Positions 49,019 to 59,741 of a stretch of DNA of 64,000 bases are shown here, in pieces. Source of the DNA: Cryptomeria japonica. Lineage: Eukaryota; Streptophyta; Pinopsida; Cupressales; Cupressaceae. The stretch's first letter is position 1; the number at the start of each line of letters is the position of its first letter. The stretch is taken from NCBI RefSeq assembly GCF_030272615.1, contig NC_081410.1:142881349-142945348 (forward strand). Reading direction: 5' to 3'. The notes under the pieces are model-generated. The model worked only from the letters and a program-made list of their open reading frames with translations. It made no database searches and was not told the DNA's origin. The position numbers and the translations under genes are program-made.

Positions 49019-49925
49019 TGTCAGCATTATACACTCATATGAGAAAGGCAGATGTTGTCATTGATGGCAACAAGGTTCCACAAGTTCAACCGGTCATAGA
49101 ATTCACCTACCGGCACCGATAGTTACAACAACACTTATTCACCCCGCATCTAGTTTACACTGACATAAGATTGTACCGACATTCTAGGCCGACTTGACAA
49201 TAAGTATTGTTTATGCAAAATAAATTGTAATGTAAATTATAATTGTATGGCCAACATGTTGTATTGTAAAGACTCATATATTTATGAGTTCTTGTAGGTC
49301 ATTTGAAAAAAAGAAAGCGATAACATGAGATAAGATAGGATATGATAGCAAATAGTTGTATATGCATTTTGATGTGTTTATTTTGGAGCGAATAAGAAGC
49401 AGAGCAGAGCAAAGACTATTCTGTATAAGCAGAATCATTTGACAGAATACTGGCTAGGGTTTTTTGCAGAAGTAGAACTAGTATCAGACAAAGCATAACA
49501 ACAAACTCATCCAACATTTTGATGCAAGTTGTAAGAGTTCATTTTTATGTTTACATTAGTGTGACATTGTAGTCAGTGAGACTCCACTTTTGTTGTTGAG
49601 CAGTGAGCTCTAGGATGTTGGCCTTCCTGCATGTGCAGACCCCTTTTGTTCCAAGTAATATTTATTCATATGGCCAGTGAGTAAATATTGTGGGTCACAA
49701 ATCCCACTGAGGTTTTTCCCTTATGGGGTTTCCTCGCCAAAATATTTGTATTATGGTGTGCATTGATGTTGATTCCTTTGTTTCTCTTTACTGCATTATT
49801 GTTTTCTTACCGACATATTAATCTCAATTACAAAATTGTAAATAAGTTTAAATCTTTCATTTACTGGTCAGACACTTATTCAACCCCCCCTCTCAGTGTC
49901 TTCGGGATAAATCAACTATATAACA
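49019..49925 (+). repeat. Element V 3' LTR
   Basis: 907 bp, TGTCAGCATTATAC to ATATAACA, keeping the TG start lost in the 5' copy. The C-rich end tract lies near 49880. TCTAT follows. Confidence 0.92.
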
Positions 49926-50250
49926 TCTATATCTCCCCCTCTCCCTCTCTCTCTCTCTCCCATTCTTTCTCTCTCAAGGTTCTCTCTCACATTCCACTCC
50001 TTCACATGGATTAGGTATGTTGTAAATTGTAGGTCAAAAAACACACATAAGAGTCATGATGAAAAAAGAAATGTGTGTGGATACTAAGCTCAATAGATCA
50101 TGAACTAAGCTTGTACATGTGATGTGGTATGCTATATTTACATCTTATTTGCCCTATGTTTGAAGTTCGCAAGGAAAGAAGAGGGTCCGCGGGATAAGAA
50201 AATACAAAGGCTTATCATAACTCAGATTTGGGATATATTACAACCTTCGA

Positions 50251-50580
50251 ACATGATAGGTTATTGACATGATGTCGTATAACATGAAGGTAATTACAAG
50301 ATAACATTGCAAATTATTGACAAGATTTCATATAACACGAAAGTTATTACAGGATAACATGATAGATAATTGTTTGTATTTCATATAACACGAAGGTTTT
50401 TTACATGATAACATGACAGTTTTTTGACAAGATTTTATAATATATGAATGTTATTAGGAGATAAAATGACCGGGATTCGCCAAAGTCAATAACACTATGT
50501 TTATAACCATTTTTACTCCCACCGGGACACGGATAAATTGACTCCAAAAAGTGGTTATAAAACTCGTGTTATTGACTTTA
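50251..50580 (+). repeat. Higher-order repeat, copy 1: four ~53 bp units plus a hairpin
   Basis: Four units begin ACATGATAGG, ACATTGCAAA, ACATGATAGA and ACATGACAGT. Each has a TTGACA-GAT-TCGTATAACACGAAG core and ends near GGATA or GAGATA (50251-50463). They are followed by an inverted repeat: arm 50482-50514 (AAAGTCAATAACACTATG...) pairs with 50546-50580 (...CTCGTGTTATTGACTTT) around a GGGACACGG loop. Confidence 0.85.
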
Positions 50581-50583
50581 TAA

Positions 50584-50770
50584 TTTTTTTTGAAAAGTCA
50601 AAGTTGCAGCTAGTTTTGGTGATCATGATCAACAATCTGTAATTTTTGAGTGATCTTAGTTGCATAAATTGTTGCTCATCCTTCTAGCCCGTAGTGTCAT
50701 TGTCTTTCCTTCTTTTAACCCACAGAGTGGCGGGGAAGTCACTTTTGCACATGCCTCGTTATATACTAGA
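50584..50770. other. Spacer between the two higher-order repeat copies
   Basis: Unique sequence, slightly GC-richer near 50680-50760. No gene recognised. Confidence 0.5.
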
Positions 50771-50802
50771 TTTACGTATAACACGATGGTTATAACGACA
50801 TA

Positions 50803-51127
50803 ACATGATAGGTTACTGACAGGATGTCGTATAACATGAAGGTAACCACAAGATAACATTGCAGATTATTGACCAGATTTTGTATAACACGAAGGTTATT
50901 ACCGGATAACATGATAGATTATTGACCATATTTCGTATAATACAAAGGTTTTTTACATTATAACATGACAGATTGTTGACAGGATTTTGTAATACACAAA
51001 CGTTATTAGGAGATAGTATGATCGGGTTTCGCGAAAGTCAATAACACGATGTTTATAACCACTTTTACACCCACCGGGATGCAGATAAACTGACTCCAAA
51101 AAGTGTTTATAAAACTCGTGTTATTGG
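50803..51127 (+). repeat. Higher-order repeat, copy 2
   Basis: Same order of four units and a terminal hairpin, offset 552 bp from copy 1; a partial fifth unit stands before it (50771-50802). Equivalent units in the two copies match each other better than units within a copy, so the whole block was duplicated. The hairpin arms are 51034-51066 and 51096-51127. Confidence 0.85.
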
Positions 51128-51960
51128 ATTTAGAAACTAGTTTCTCCAAAATACATTCTCATAAACTCCTAGTGCGCCATCCAACAAAGCAATTTTCATC
51201 ATCTCCAATGACTCTTCACTTTTTAAGAATCTTTGCTATGTGTAGCATCCAACTCATATAATTTTGTAGGTTTTCAAGGCACAAGAAGAGTTCGAAACTC
51301 TCCCACCAAACTCTCCAACTTCGGCGCCATATCCTCCACCTATTGAACTATTCCCATGCACACATTTTTGAAATTATTTACACACTAAATGATGCTAATA
51401 GAAAAAAGTTATGAATTGTCAAATTCAAAGTGAACACTAGTAGTTGGTTCATTTTTTTAACTAATAAAGGTTAGTTTTCAACTTTAAAATAGTGTTTGTA
51501 AAGGGTGTAGTTTTTTCTTTTTTTCTATAATTTGTAAATGAAGAGTCAAAATTTGACATATGAATAGTCATTGAAAATCTCTTTTCATGTCAATTCCAAT
51601 GGTTAATTGAAAGGTTAGGTCTTATTATACCTCGATGTAGACCATTTTTCTTGATTATAGTGCAAATGTATTAAAAAAGAACATTTTATGAAAAAAAAAT
51701 TGTTTAATAACATTAAATTTTTTGTATCTTAATCAATTACATTACAAAGTCTAACTATTTTAAATATTTTTTAATTTAGTTATTACAATTTAATAATATT
51801 AAATTTATTCATATTTAATAATTATTATAACGGTTTAAAAATAAATAATTATATTATTCATTATCATTAACTATAAGATTATATTATTTTAATTTTATAT
51901 ATATTATGTAATATTTGTATTCATTTTAATTAAATATAATATTATATTATTTTAAATTAC
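51128..51960. other. AT-rich intergenic DNA
   Basis: No frame or repeat of note, except increasing AT content from 51640. Confidence 0.55.
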
Positions 51961-52056
51961 TATAAATTTAAATTATAAATTTATTAATTTATTTTAAATT
52001 TAAATTATAAATTTATTAATTTACTTTAAATTTAAATTATAAATTTATTAAATAGG
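51961..52056 (+). repeat. AT-only tandem repeat, three 32 bp units
   Basis: The unit TTTAAATTTAAATTATAAAT plus TTATTAATTTA(T/C) is repeated three times with few changes. Confidence 0.8.
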
Positions 52057-52426
52057 TTTAGTTAAGTTTTTTTAAATAAATAAATAAAAAGCGCTGGGAG
52101 GCGTGGGACGGATGCCCGGAAAAAGTTTGAATTGACTAATTGATGAATGGTATACACATTGAAAAGTAGTGGAGAGCAGAGAGGGTTCCTTTAATCATTA
52201 TTCTTCTGTTGGTTCACGCATTTCACAGGAAAGAGGATTTCATTTCTAAATTCTAAATTACGTCCCTCTCAGCCAGCATGGATATGTTACTTTATTCTTA
52301 CACAATAACAGATGTGTGATCAGATTTCCACAGTCCGTATCCAAAAGCAGTATTATTATTATTCTTAGAGATTAGTGTTTGCTTTTACTTTAGTTTGCCC
52401 CTCCCATTCTGTGTCAAGGATGTCTT

Positions 52427-52571
52427 TATTTTAGTTTCAAAATGATAGTACGGATGGATTAATATACGTGTTAGTGGTATATTTTATACTATCGATTTTG
52501 CAATTAACTATTGTAATTGACTAATCTATCGCTAACACGCTGTAGGAAAGATCTGTTTTGAAACAAGAATA
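52427..52571 (+). mobile_element. 145 bp MITE-like element, copy 1
   Basis: Ends TATTTTAGTTTCAAAATG and TGTTTTGAAACAAGAATA form an imperfect terminal inverted repeat. The interior matches the two copies at 53345-53651, for example TATACTATCGATTTTGCAAT. It is exactly as long as the copy at 53507. No coding capacity and no clear target duplication were seen. Confidence 0.7.
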
Positions 52572-52740
52572 GGCACAACCCTGCGTCCATTTTCTTACAA
52601 AATATTTTTTTCCTTTCTTTCCCATCCAATCCAACCCAGAGAGTATTTTGTATTCTCCTAATATTGGTATAAATTCGATCTTCTTTCAATTCAAAGAGTA
52701 AAATAGTGATTGGTGTTCATTTCTTGTTATTGTTTTGCAG

Positions 52741-52875
52741 CATACACAGGGTACTCCAAGCACAAGTTCTCCTCAAACACACAAGCTCTCAAACTTGGAT
52801 TCCTTTATCCAGAGGGGAGGCCAATTTTTAAAATTTGTAAACGTTCACACAGAGAAAATGAAAATTGACACTAAG
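52741..52875 (+). CDS. Internal exon of a host gene fragment (unknown, possibly HeLo/MLKL/MCA-like)
   Basis: A good acceptor (TTATTGTTTTGCAG) precedes 45 codons in frame, ending at a donor, AAG|GTTAGTT. The encoded text is Ser/Thr-rich at first (HTQGTPSTSSPQTHKL), then helical (FIQRGGQFLKFVNVHTEKM). Splicing to 52967 is in phase and keeps the frame open. The gene's start would lie upstream, in 52060-52740, where I could not fix a first exon. Confidence 0.45.
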
Positions 52876-52966
52876 GTTAGTTACTTGCACAGTGCATTTA
52901 ATAACATATTTTTCTCTGGATATCTTTTTCCCCTGTTTTCTTAGTCGAACTTTTCTTGAATTACAG
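52876..52966 (+). other. Putative intron of the host gene fragment
   Basis: 91 bp, GT...AG, with a pyrimidine-rich acceptor TTTTCTTGAATTACAG. Short plant introns of this size are usual. Confidence 0.45.
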
Positions 52967-53262
52967 GAGTCGAGTGAAGCGACAGAAATTATAGGAGATA
53001 TTCTGAAGAAAATTGGAAATATGCATTGGGCAGTTGCAGGGCTTTCTATCGTAGGTTATCTGGTGTCAAAATGTGCAAAAGTGTCCATGAACAGGACTGA
53101 TTGTATAGAGCTCTTAAAAGAGATGATTACGCTTGTATCTCATATTAAAGACCTAAGCAAACATGTAAATGAGGAAAATGAGAAATTTGATAAAGCTTTT
53201 CAATACATTATTCAAGGATCAATAAGTTGTGCTTCCCAACTCCATTCTGGGAGTTTTTTCAG
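52967..53262 (+). CDS. Exon with a helical N-terminal-domain-like sequence, possibly HeLo/MLKL/MCA type
   Basis: 98 codons plus two bases between an acceptor and a donor (TTTTTCAG|GTGATAAT). A short hydrophobic helix (MHWAVAGLSIVGYLVSKCA) is followed by amphipathic helices with NRTDCIELLKEMITLVSHIKDL and a closing FDKAFQYIIQGSISCASQL. The pattern of a Cys-bearing helix, a long charged loop and a final helix ending in a Cys recalls the four-helix bundles at the N-termini of plant MLKL and MCA proteins, which act at membranes in cell death or mechanosensing. This is a pattern match from memory, not an alignment. The rest of the gene is not visible: MITEs follow and element D begins at 54207. 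Confidence 0.45.
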
Positions 53263-53344
53263 GTGATAATTTGTTATGCCCTCTTTCGTTAATTTTATTC
53301 TGTTTTTTCTTTTGATCATATTGTAAATTCTGAGACATTGATCG

Positions 53345-53479
53345 TAATTCGTATCAAAATAAGGGACCCGTACGTATGTTAGTCGTGCATTTTATACCGT
53401 CAATTTTGTAATAAACTGTTGTGATTGACTAACACATCACTATCACACTGTACGAAAGGTCTGTTTTGGAACTAGAATA
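53345..53479 (+). mobile_element. MITE-like element, copy 2 (left arm of an inverted pair)
   Basis: Matches copy 1 in the same orientation (TTTATACCGTCAATTTTGTA, CACTGTACGAAAGG). The right end TGTTTTGGAACTAGAATA is clear, the left end is worn. Start uncertain by about 10 bp. Confidence 0.65.
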
Positions 53480-53506
53480 ACCGCGGCCCAAAATAAGGGC
53501 CGAAGC

Positions 53507-53651
53507 TATTCTGGCTCCAAAAGACCTTTCGTACAGTGTGATAGTGACGTCTTAGTCAATCGCAACCATTTATTGCAAAATCGACAGTATAAAACGCGCG
53601 ACTAATATGCGTGTTAGTCAATCCGTATATTACCATTTTGAAACCAGAATA
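53507..53651 (-). mobile_element. MITE-like element, copy 3 (right arm of the inverted pair)
   Basis: Ends TATTCTGGCTCCAAAA and ATTTTGAAACCAGAATA are good inverted repeats of each other. Interior inverse to copies 1 and 2. Between copies 2 and 3 lies a small palindrome, CGGCCCAAAATAAGGGCCG (53484-53502), so the whole 53345-53651 block can fold into a long hairpin. Confidence 0.75.
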
Positions 53652-54206
53652 GACGCGTCTCAAAATAAGTGACCTTTATATGGATCTCAATTTGACGGGT
53701 ACAAGAAAAATAACAAGGCAAATGACGATTTGTCGTCGTCTGTTACCACAAGTATATCCGAGCAACCGAGGTAACTATAAACAAGCCATTCATTTTATTT
53801 GATTTGTGTGTGAATTAAAGAAAAAATTAGACTGAGAAATAGTCAAATAACTTTATTTTATTACCGAAGAGAAGAAAATAGGTTACTCTTTCCGTTCTTT
53901 GAGATTTGAAGTTACATTTTCTATAGGAAGCAGTGACCACCGTTTCTTACCTTGTATTTTTTTTTGTGAACATATTCACCTTCTCTATATTTCCAACTCT
54001 TAAAACAGGAATAACAATATTTTTCATATTTTATTTTTGGTTTCCATAATAGTGTTAGTGATTAATTTGGGGTTTTTATTCATAATCTAATCTCATACCA
54101 TAGTAGAGTTATTCTTTATTAGGATTGGTGTATGTATTATGAATTAGGGTTAGGAGATTTTTTATAGAATGAAAATTATTAACTTGATCTTAATATGTAT
54201 TGTTAT
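53652..54206. other. Flank between MITE pair and element D
   Basis: One possible exon end is seen at 53770 (CAACCGAG|GTAACTAT), preceded by about 25 codons open in two frames (53690-53770). It could belong to the gene fragment at 52741, but the frame and acceptor are unsure. Nothing else recognised. Confidence 0.35.
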
Positions 54207-54881
54207 TGTAGACACATAAAAATTTTCATTAATTTGTTTTCATTTAATTTCAAATTTCTCCGAACATCGGTGAGTCTTTATTAGTACATTATTATTTCTC
54301 CATAATTTATTATTCATAATTTCCATTTTTTATTATATTATTATTAATATCTTATCATTTATCTATTAAATTTATTAAATAAAAGCATTTATCATATTCA
54401 TTTATACGCCTTCATGCATTCACCTTATATACATTTCTTTATTTATTTAATAAAACCCCTTTAATATCCTCTCCTACCACTTACCATTTCCCATTTACCA
54501 CTCTTCTTCCCTATACCACTCATCTTGCATTATCCCATATTCATCTTACAACATGAAATCGCCCGGAGAAAATCTATTTGAGCATCTCATCTTTATGCAT
54601 CGAACTTATGTCAGTTTGCAATCTTCATCATCTTTGCATTTCGTTTTCTTTAGCTTCCTTTGCATTATTCCTTTTGAAATCTCCAAAAAAATCATAGCTT
54701 CTTATGTGTGCTTCTGAGAGCAATATTATCTACATAAGATCTTGGTTTAAGGAGTGCAGTGGAGTAGATTGTGTGTTCTTAGTTTAGATTTTAATTTGCA
54801 TGTGTGTTTTTGACAAGAAAAACTTCATTGTTGGATGTTGGAAGACTGAATCTTATGTTCAATCCATTTCCTCCATCTACA
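54207..54881 (+). repeat. Element D 5' LTR
   Basis: 675 bp from TGTAGACACATAAAA to CCTCCATCTACA. The start and end words match those of the minus-strand LTR at 4065-4804. Its partner is outside the window. Confidence 0.7.
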
Positions 54882-54901
54882 ATTGACACGCCCGGTGGGA
54901 C
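54882..54901 (+). promoter_or_regulatory. Element D primer-binding site
   Basis: ATTGACACGCCCGGTGGGAC starts right after the LTR. The tRNA was not assigned. The minus-strand element at 4045-4064 has a similar site. Confidence 0.65.
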
Positions 54902-55808
54902 ACTCCTTTGTCCTTTTGTTGATTTGATTTTTGTTTTCATCTACAGGTTGCCATCATGACATTTGGGGTACCGGTTCTTTGAGGCTTTTAAAAACATTTC
55001 ATGAAGTTGCAGTTTTCTTTTTTAAGCATCTAATCGGACAACTTCGTTGGTCTTATATCACAGTTCAAATGCCTTGTTAATGCTTGCATATTTTGTTACC
55101 TTTGTCTGAAATATTTTAGAACTTTTTCACAAAATTCTTTTTGTGCATAACTTTCTATCTTAAATGAGGATATTTCTTTGAAGGATTTGCCAAAAATTTC
55201 ACGTTGCTTGTGTTTGACCACACCTATTTATGCTTTTCAAATAGTTCATGCATCTTGGTTGATTGGTAACGTTTTGTGGAAGTTTTTCTTCTAATCCTTT
55301 GCATCAAGTTCATTTGGTACGTATTCTGCAATCATGGCAGCCCTGGAGACCTTATTTCTTTGCACAGTTCATTAAATCATTAAACATTTCCTTGTCTATG
55401 CTCCCATTGTCTTGCATGCATTACCTTTAAAACTGCCATTGCATTTACTTGAAAGTTTATGGTACCTTATCTGCAAATTTGCAAAGCCATTTTCAGCAAA
55501 GTCATTATGTGCACAACCAACCTATCATGGCGTTCCCTGTGAAAAAAAAAACAGTTCACATTAACTTAAAAAAAAACAGTTCACATTAACTTATCTTTGC
55601 ATATTTTGCATGCATGTTTCCCAAGAATATTTCTTTTAAAACAATCCTCCACGTTTACATAAGACTTAATTAGTTTTTAGTTTGAAAATGTGAAGTGGGG
55701 TCTCTTTCTTTATTTTGCATAAATAGTTAGTTTTGGTTTGTTATTAGTTTTAATTTTACTTTTTGCTTTTTTTTAATTTTAAAATTTGGTTTTTGGTTTT
55801 CCATTTGG

Positions 55809-55809
<1 letters not shown>

Positions 55810-55887
<78 letters not shown>
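55810..55887 (+). repeat. (AT)n microsatellite, about 38 units
   Basis: A pure dinucleotide run inside element D's leader. Confidence 0.98.
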
Positions 55888-55889
<2 letters not shown>

Positions 55890-56439
55890 ATTTTTAAATT
55901 TATTTCTTTTAATTAGGATTTCTAGTTTTAGTTTTTAATTGCTTTTTTAAGTTTAGTTTTTTTTATTTTTTAGTGTTTTTTTAATTGTTAATTAGTTTAG
56001 ATTTTTATTTATTTCTAATTAATTTTAGATTTTTAATTTGTTAATTAATATTAGTTTTTTAATTGTTAATTAGATTAATTTAAATTTAAATTTTGTTATT
56101 AGATTAGATTTTCAATTTTTAATTTAGATTAGATTTTGAGTTTAGATTAAAATTAGATTTTCAATTTGTTAGTCAGATTAGATTTTAATTTAGTTAAGTA
56201 GATTAATTTTTTTATTTTTTTTATTAATTGGACTATTGTTTAGTTTGGTATTAGTTTGTTTTGATTTCTTTTGTGAACTAATCTTTGTTGCTTTGTGTGT
56301 TTGTGTAGGTTCTTTCTTGTGGCATCCAATCTCGTGTGTCGAAGGCAATATCTTGAAACTACTAATGTCATCTTAATGCAGGACGTATGTCGAAGAAATG
56401 GTGATTTGAAACAAATTGCCTGATTTTTTAGCTTAGATC

Positions 56440-57060
56440 ACATTTCGAATTGGTGCTTTAAAATTAACCAGTGTCTTTTGTGTCTTGAGCAATAGGCTCT
56501 TTTTGTTTTACCTCTTAGAGGCCCTGCCTTCCGAGAAGCCCTTAAGCCTCGGTGAGAGGGAACGACCCAAGTGGTAACGGGCTAAAGCCAAGCTCTTCTG
56601 AACCACTATAAATAAATGTGTTTGTGACAAAAGTTGCAAGCAACGAGTGCTGATTAGTTCATACCGACGACATGTCTTCCCATAAACCCTATAGAGCGCA
56701 ACCTCTATAGGTTGGGAGCCTTCCTTAATGGAGCGTACGTCGCCGCATGTATGGCCACTCGAACGGATGCCCTTACTAGACACCTTTTGTGTTAGAAGCC
56801 AAAATCCTTCTAGTTGTTGATGCAAGAGGTCGGACCTCTGAAGCGGCTCACATTCTTACGATTCTTAATAGAAATACAAAGTTCGCCATGAGGAGTTTTC
56901 ATGGGGACTGATGCTTGGCTACCTCGGAAAAGTGAGTGCCGAGGGTGGAGCCAGTGGGGTCAAGAATCTAAGTATCTGCTCTGAATTGCGTAGCTCGGGG
57001 TAACCCCCCAAGTGAGATTCAACAACTATTGTCCTGGCCAGCCTTAGGATTGTGCTTGAA
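56440..57060 (+). repeat. Conserved leader block of Tat-like elements
   Basis: Inverse match to 2640-3260. The best part is the phrase TGTCTTGAGCAATAGGCTCT and its continuation (56475-56515). Other shared parts are around 56590-56640, 56690-56790 and 56880-57050. It is GC-richer than its surroundings and contains no intact ORF common to both copies. Confidence 0.75.
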
Positions 57061-58066
57061 TGTGTTTTTATTGCAAAATCAAACAAACATTTTGTCTACC
57101 ATTTTTTCTGAGTGTGTTCACAAACAAACAAGAACATTTCACAATCAACACCACACTTGAAACTGAAACCTTGCAAAACAACATTGTCCTTGAAAAGTTG
57201 AACTTGTGTTCTCAAAACAATCATTTCATATCTCTTGAGACATCACTTTTGAAGTTCTGATCTTTTAGGTCCTCACATAGCCACATCATTCTAGCTTCCC
57301 ATACCATTTAGGTCCTTGCATAGTCTTCACCTAGTTGCACCTTTCATCCTTGCATATCTTATTTAATCATACCTAGTCTTTGCATATCCCCCCTAGATCA
57401 AACCCCTGCATAATCCCCTTAGATCATACCCATAATCTTTGCATAGACTTCCATCATTCCTTTAGGACATAACCTTAAACCTTGCACAAGTTCCTTAGGT
57501 CATTTCATCATTGGTCCTAGCATTTCATTATTATTTGCATACCAAAATCCAAAAAAAACCAAAAACATTGCTTGCACTTAGGATTTCTCGTCTTAGGTCT
57601 AACATCAAATTTTGATCATCAATCCCCCTTGTCACTTGAGGTGCATCTTCCTTGAGTTAGGGAATCTATTAGTGTCTTTAAGTTGGTATTTCGCTTGGAG
57701 TTCATCATCTCCTATCATAGCATGCCCTCTCTTTGACAACTTATCCTTGTGTCTTTCCATCATAGCACAAGTCAAACCCCACATTGGAAATATTTTTAGA
57801 CCTAGAGTATCCTTAGTCCTTGCATCAAACATCATTCATTCTAATATCCCATTTAAGGTTTAGCATCACATCACTTTCCTATCATATAGATTGCACTTTT
57901 GCATCAATCCTTTAGTAGTCATATCATATAGATTGCATCTTTACATTGATCCTTAGTTGCATCCCAATTTCACTCATATCATATAGTTCCCCCTTTGCAT
58001 TTTAGGGTTTTCATTCCATCTAGAGTCTCATACATTCTCCTAGGTCAAAGATCAAAACAATCGCTT

Positions 58067-59741
58067 ATGTCTCCTAACTCGAGAATCAAAATGTTTCAAA
58101 ATCATCTATTTCAAGATGGAGATGACCTTATTAATTTTGATGAAGAAGAACACATTAGCGTTGTGACTAGTGAAACAAGCGATGAAGAAATAACTCAATC
58201 CACTATTGACGAAGCGTTTCATAACCATAGATTTACTAAACTCCTTAAAGAGGTGGTTAAACGTGATCCACAAGCATACTTCAAAGCCCTTGCTAACGAG
58301 GGAACTAAATTGCCGCTTGATTTTGACGTATCATTGCTCACAATTAAGGACAAACTGAGAGTTAGTGAGTCTAGACTTGCAAGGACAAACAATGAGGAGA
58401 GGATAAAAGATCATAGACCTTTCTACTTTCAACCAGGATACAAGAGATCTACAAAAACATCGAGACCTATGCCTACCAATGATCCCATTTTGAGTGAATT
58501 GAGAGCATTGAGACAAGAAATAGACACTCTCAAGAATAAGAAGGCATTGTCACACAAGTTTTCTATTGAGGACATATGTCCCTATCCTTTTGATCCGAGT
58601 ATTCTGATGCCACCTTTTCCTAATCATTAGGAAATACCAAAATTGGATAAGTATAGAGGAAAAGGAGACCCTAGAGATCACTTGAGAGAATTTTGTGCCA
58701 CTACCTTAGAATTTGCAGTAGATGAAACATACATCATGAGACTCTTTTCTCGCAGTCTTGGAGGAAGTGCCATGGAATGGTTCTCGCGATTACCTCCGAC
58801 TATCAAATCTTTTCAAGAATTGGCTGATAAGTTTGTCTCACACTATGCTTACAACTGCGAACATGAGGTGACCATGATGGACCTCTTCAACACAAAACAA
58901 AGACAAGGAGAATCCTTCATATCATTTTTACAAAGATGGAGACATTTGACCAAAAGAACACCTTATGACATTCCCGATAAGAAACTCGTTGACCTCTTTT
59001 GTCGCAATTTAAACAAGGAAATTGGAAGAGAAATTCACCTCGAGTGTTTGGACACTTTTGATGAGGTCATAGACATGGGATTCCACATCGAACAAACACT
59101 TATTGATGATGGTACTATAAAGATAAACGATGATAAAGATTACAAAGGACCAAGTTCAAATCATAAAACACCCTTTTGGGCCAAGAACAAGAATGTGGTT
59201 AATGACGGAGTTGTTGATGCAAAGAATATTAAAACATCATCACCTATTTACAACCTTAAGGGTTCATACTTAGACAGAGGAAAAGAAAAACAAAGAAGCT
59301 TCCCTAAACGAAATTTTACACCATTGGGACAACCGCTTGAATTAGCATTGAAAGAACTCCTTGAAAATAATCTTATAACATTGCCAGAGATACGGGAATA
59401 CAATCCTCAAGTTAAACCCCCATGGTGGAATGATGATCACTTTTGCAACTACCATAGACACAAGGGTCATAAGACTAACAGTTGTAATAAACTTTGACAT
59501 GTCATACAAGACCTTCTTGATGAGGGAAAGATTTCGGTTGATGGACATACTCCTTCCAGTAACTCCGATCATGAGATATTCAAAAATCCTTTCCCTAAGC
59601 ATGACGAGGATAAAGGGAAGGCCCCAAAACATGGTGATGGTGTGAACTATACCAATGCTAAATATGACTATACCATAAACAACATCAGTGAGGTCGATAA
59701 TCATGTGAATACTTTTATCATAAAGGGGAAAGAAATTGATT
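58067..59741 (+). pseudogene. Element D gag
   Basis: Probable start ATG 58067 (MSPNSRIKMFQNHLF); the frame also opens upstream at 57995. One frame runs to about 59770 with stops only at 58628-58630 (TAG) and 59495-59497 (TGA). Gag core at 58643-59110: YRGKGDPRDHLREFC, MEWFSRLPPTIKSFQEL, FLQRWRHLTKRTP and NLNKEIGREIHLEC. A zinc finger of unusual CHHC spacing lies near 59440-59490 (CNYHRHKGHKTNSC). It is better preserved than the gag of element A. A frameshift near 59765 leads into the protease. Confidence 0.88.

Larger units (their letters stand above)
36965..49925 (+). mobile_element. Element V: LTR element with gag and an unknown long ORF, without pol; split by element C
   Basis: LTRs of equal length (907 bp) at 36965-37871 and 49019-49925, exact flanking duplicate TCTAT (36960-36964 and 49926-49930), a methionine-tRNA-like primer-binding site at 37874 and a polypurine tract before 49019. 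Without element C and its duplicate it is about 6.8 kb. Internal order: coiled-coil gag with zinc knuckles, then a second ORF region of about 3.3 kb. No protease, RT, RNase H or integrase motif was found in any frame between the LTRs other than C's. It is therefore non-autonomous, like TR-GAG or LARD elements, with an extra ORF. Confidence 0.9.
54902..58066 (+). other. Element D untranslated leader
   Basis: About 3.2 kb without a conserved frame. It contains an (AT)n tract and, at 56440-57060, a block highly similar to the reverse complement of 2640-3260. TTTTTAGTTTTTAATT-type repeats fill 55680-56220. At 57250-57990, phrases of TTTAGGTCCTTGCATAG type recur loosely. Confidence 0.75.

Noticed and set aside
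50251-51015. CRISPR-like array
   Set aside because: Units of ~53 bp are directly adjacent with no spacer-repeat pattern, in a plant genome; it is a tandem repeat.
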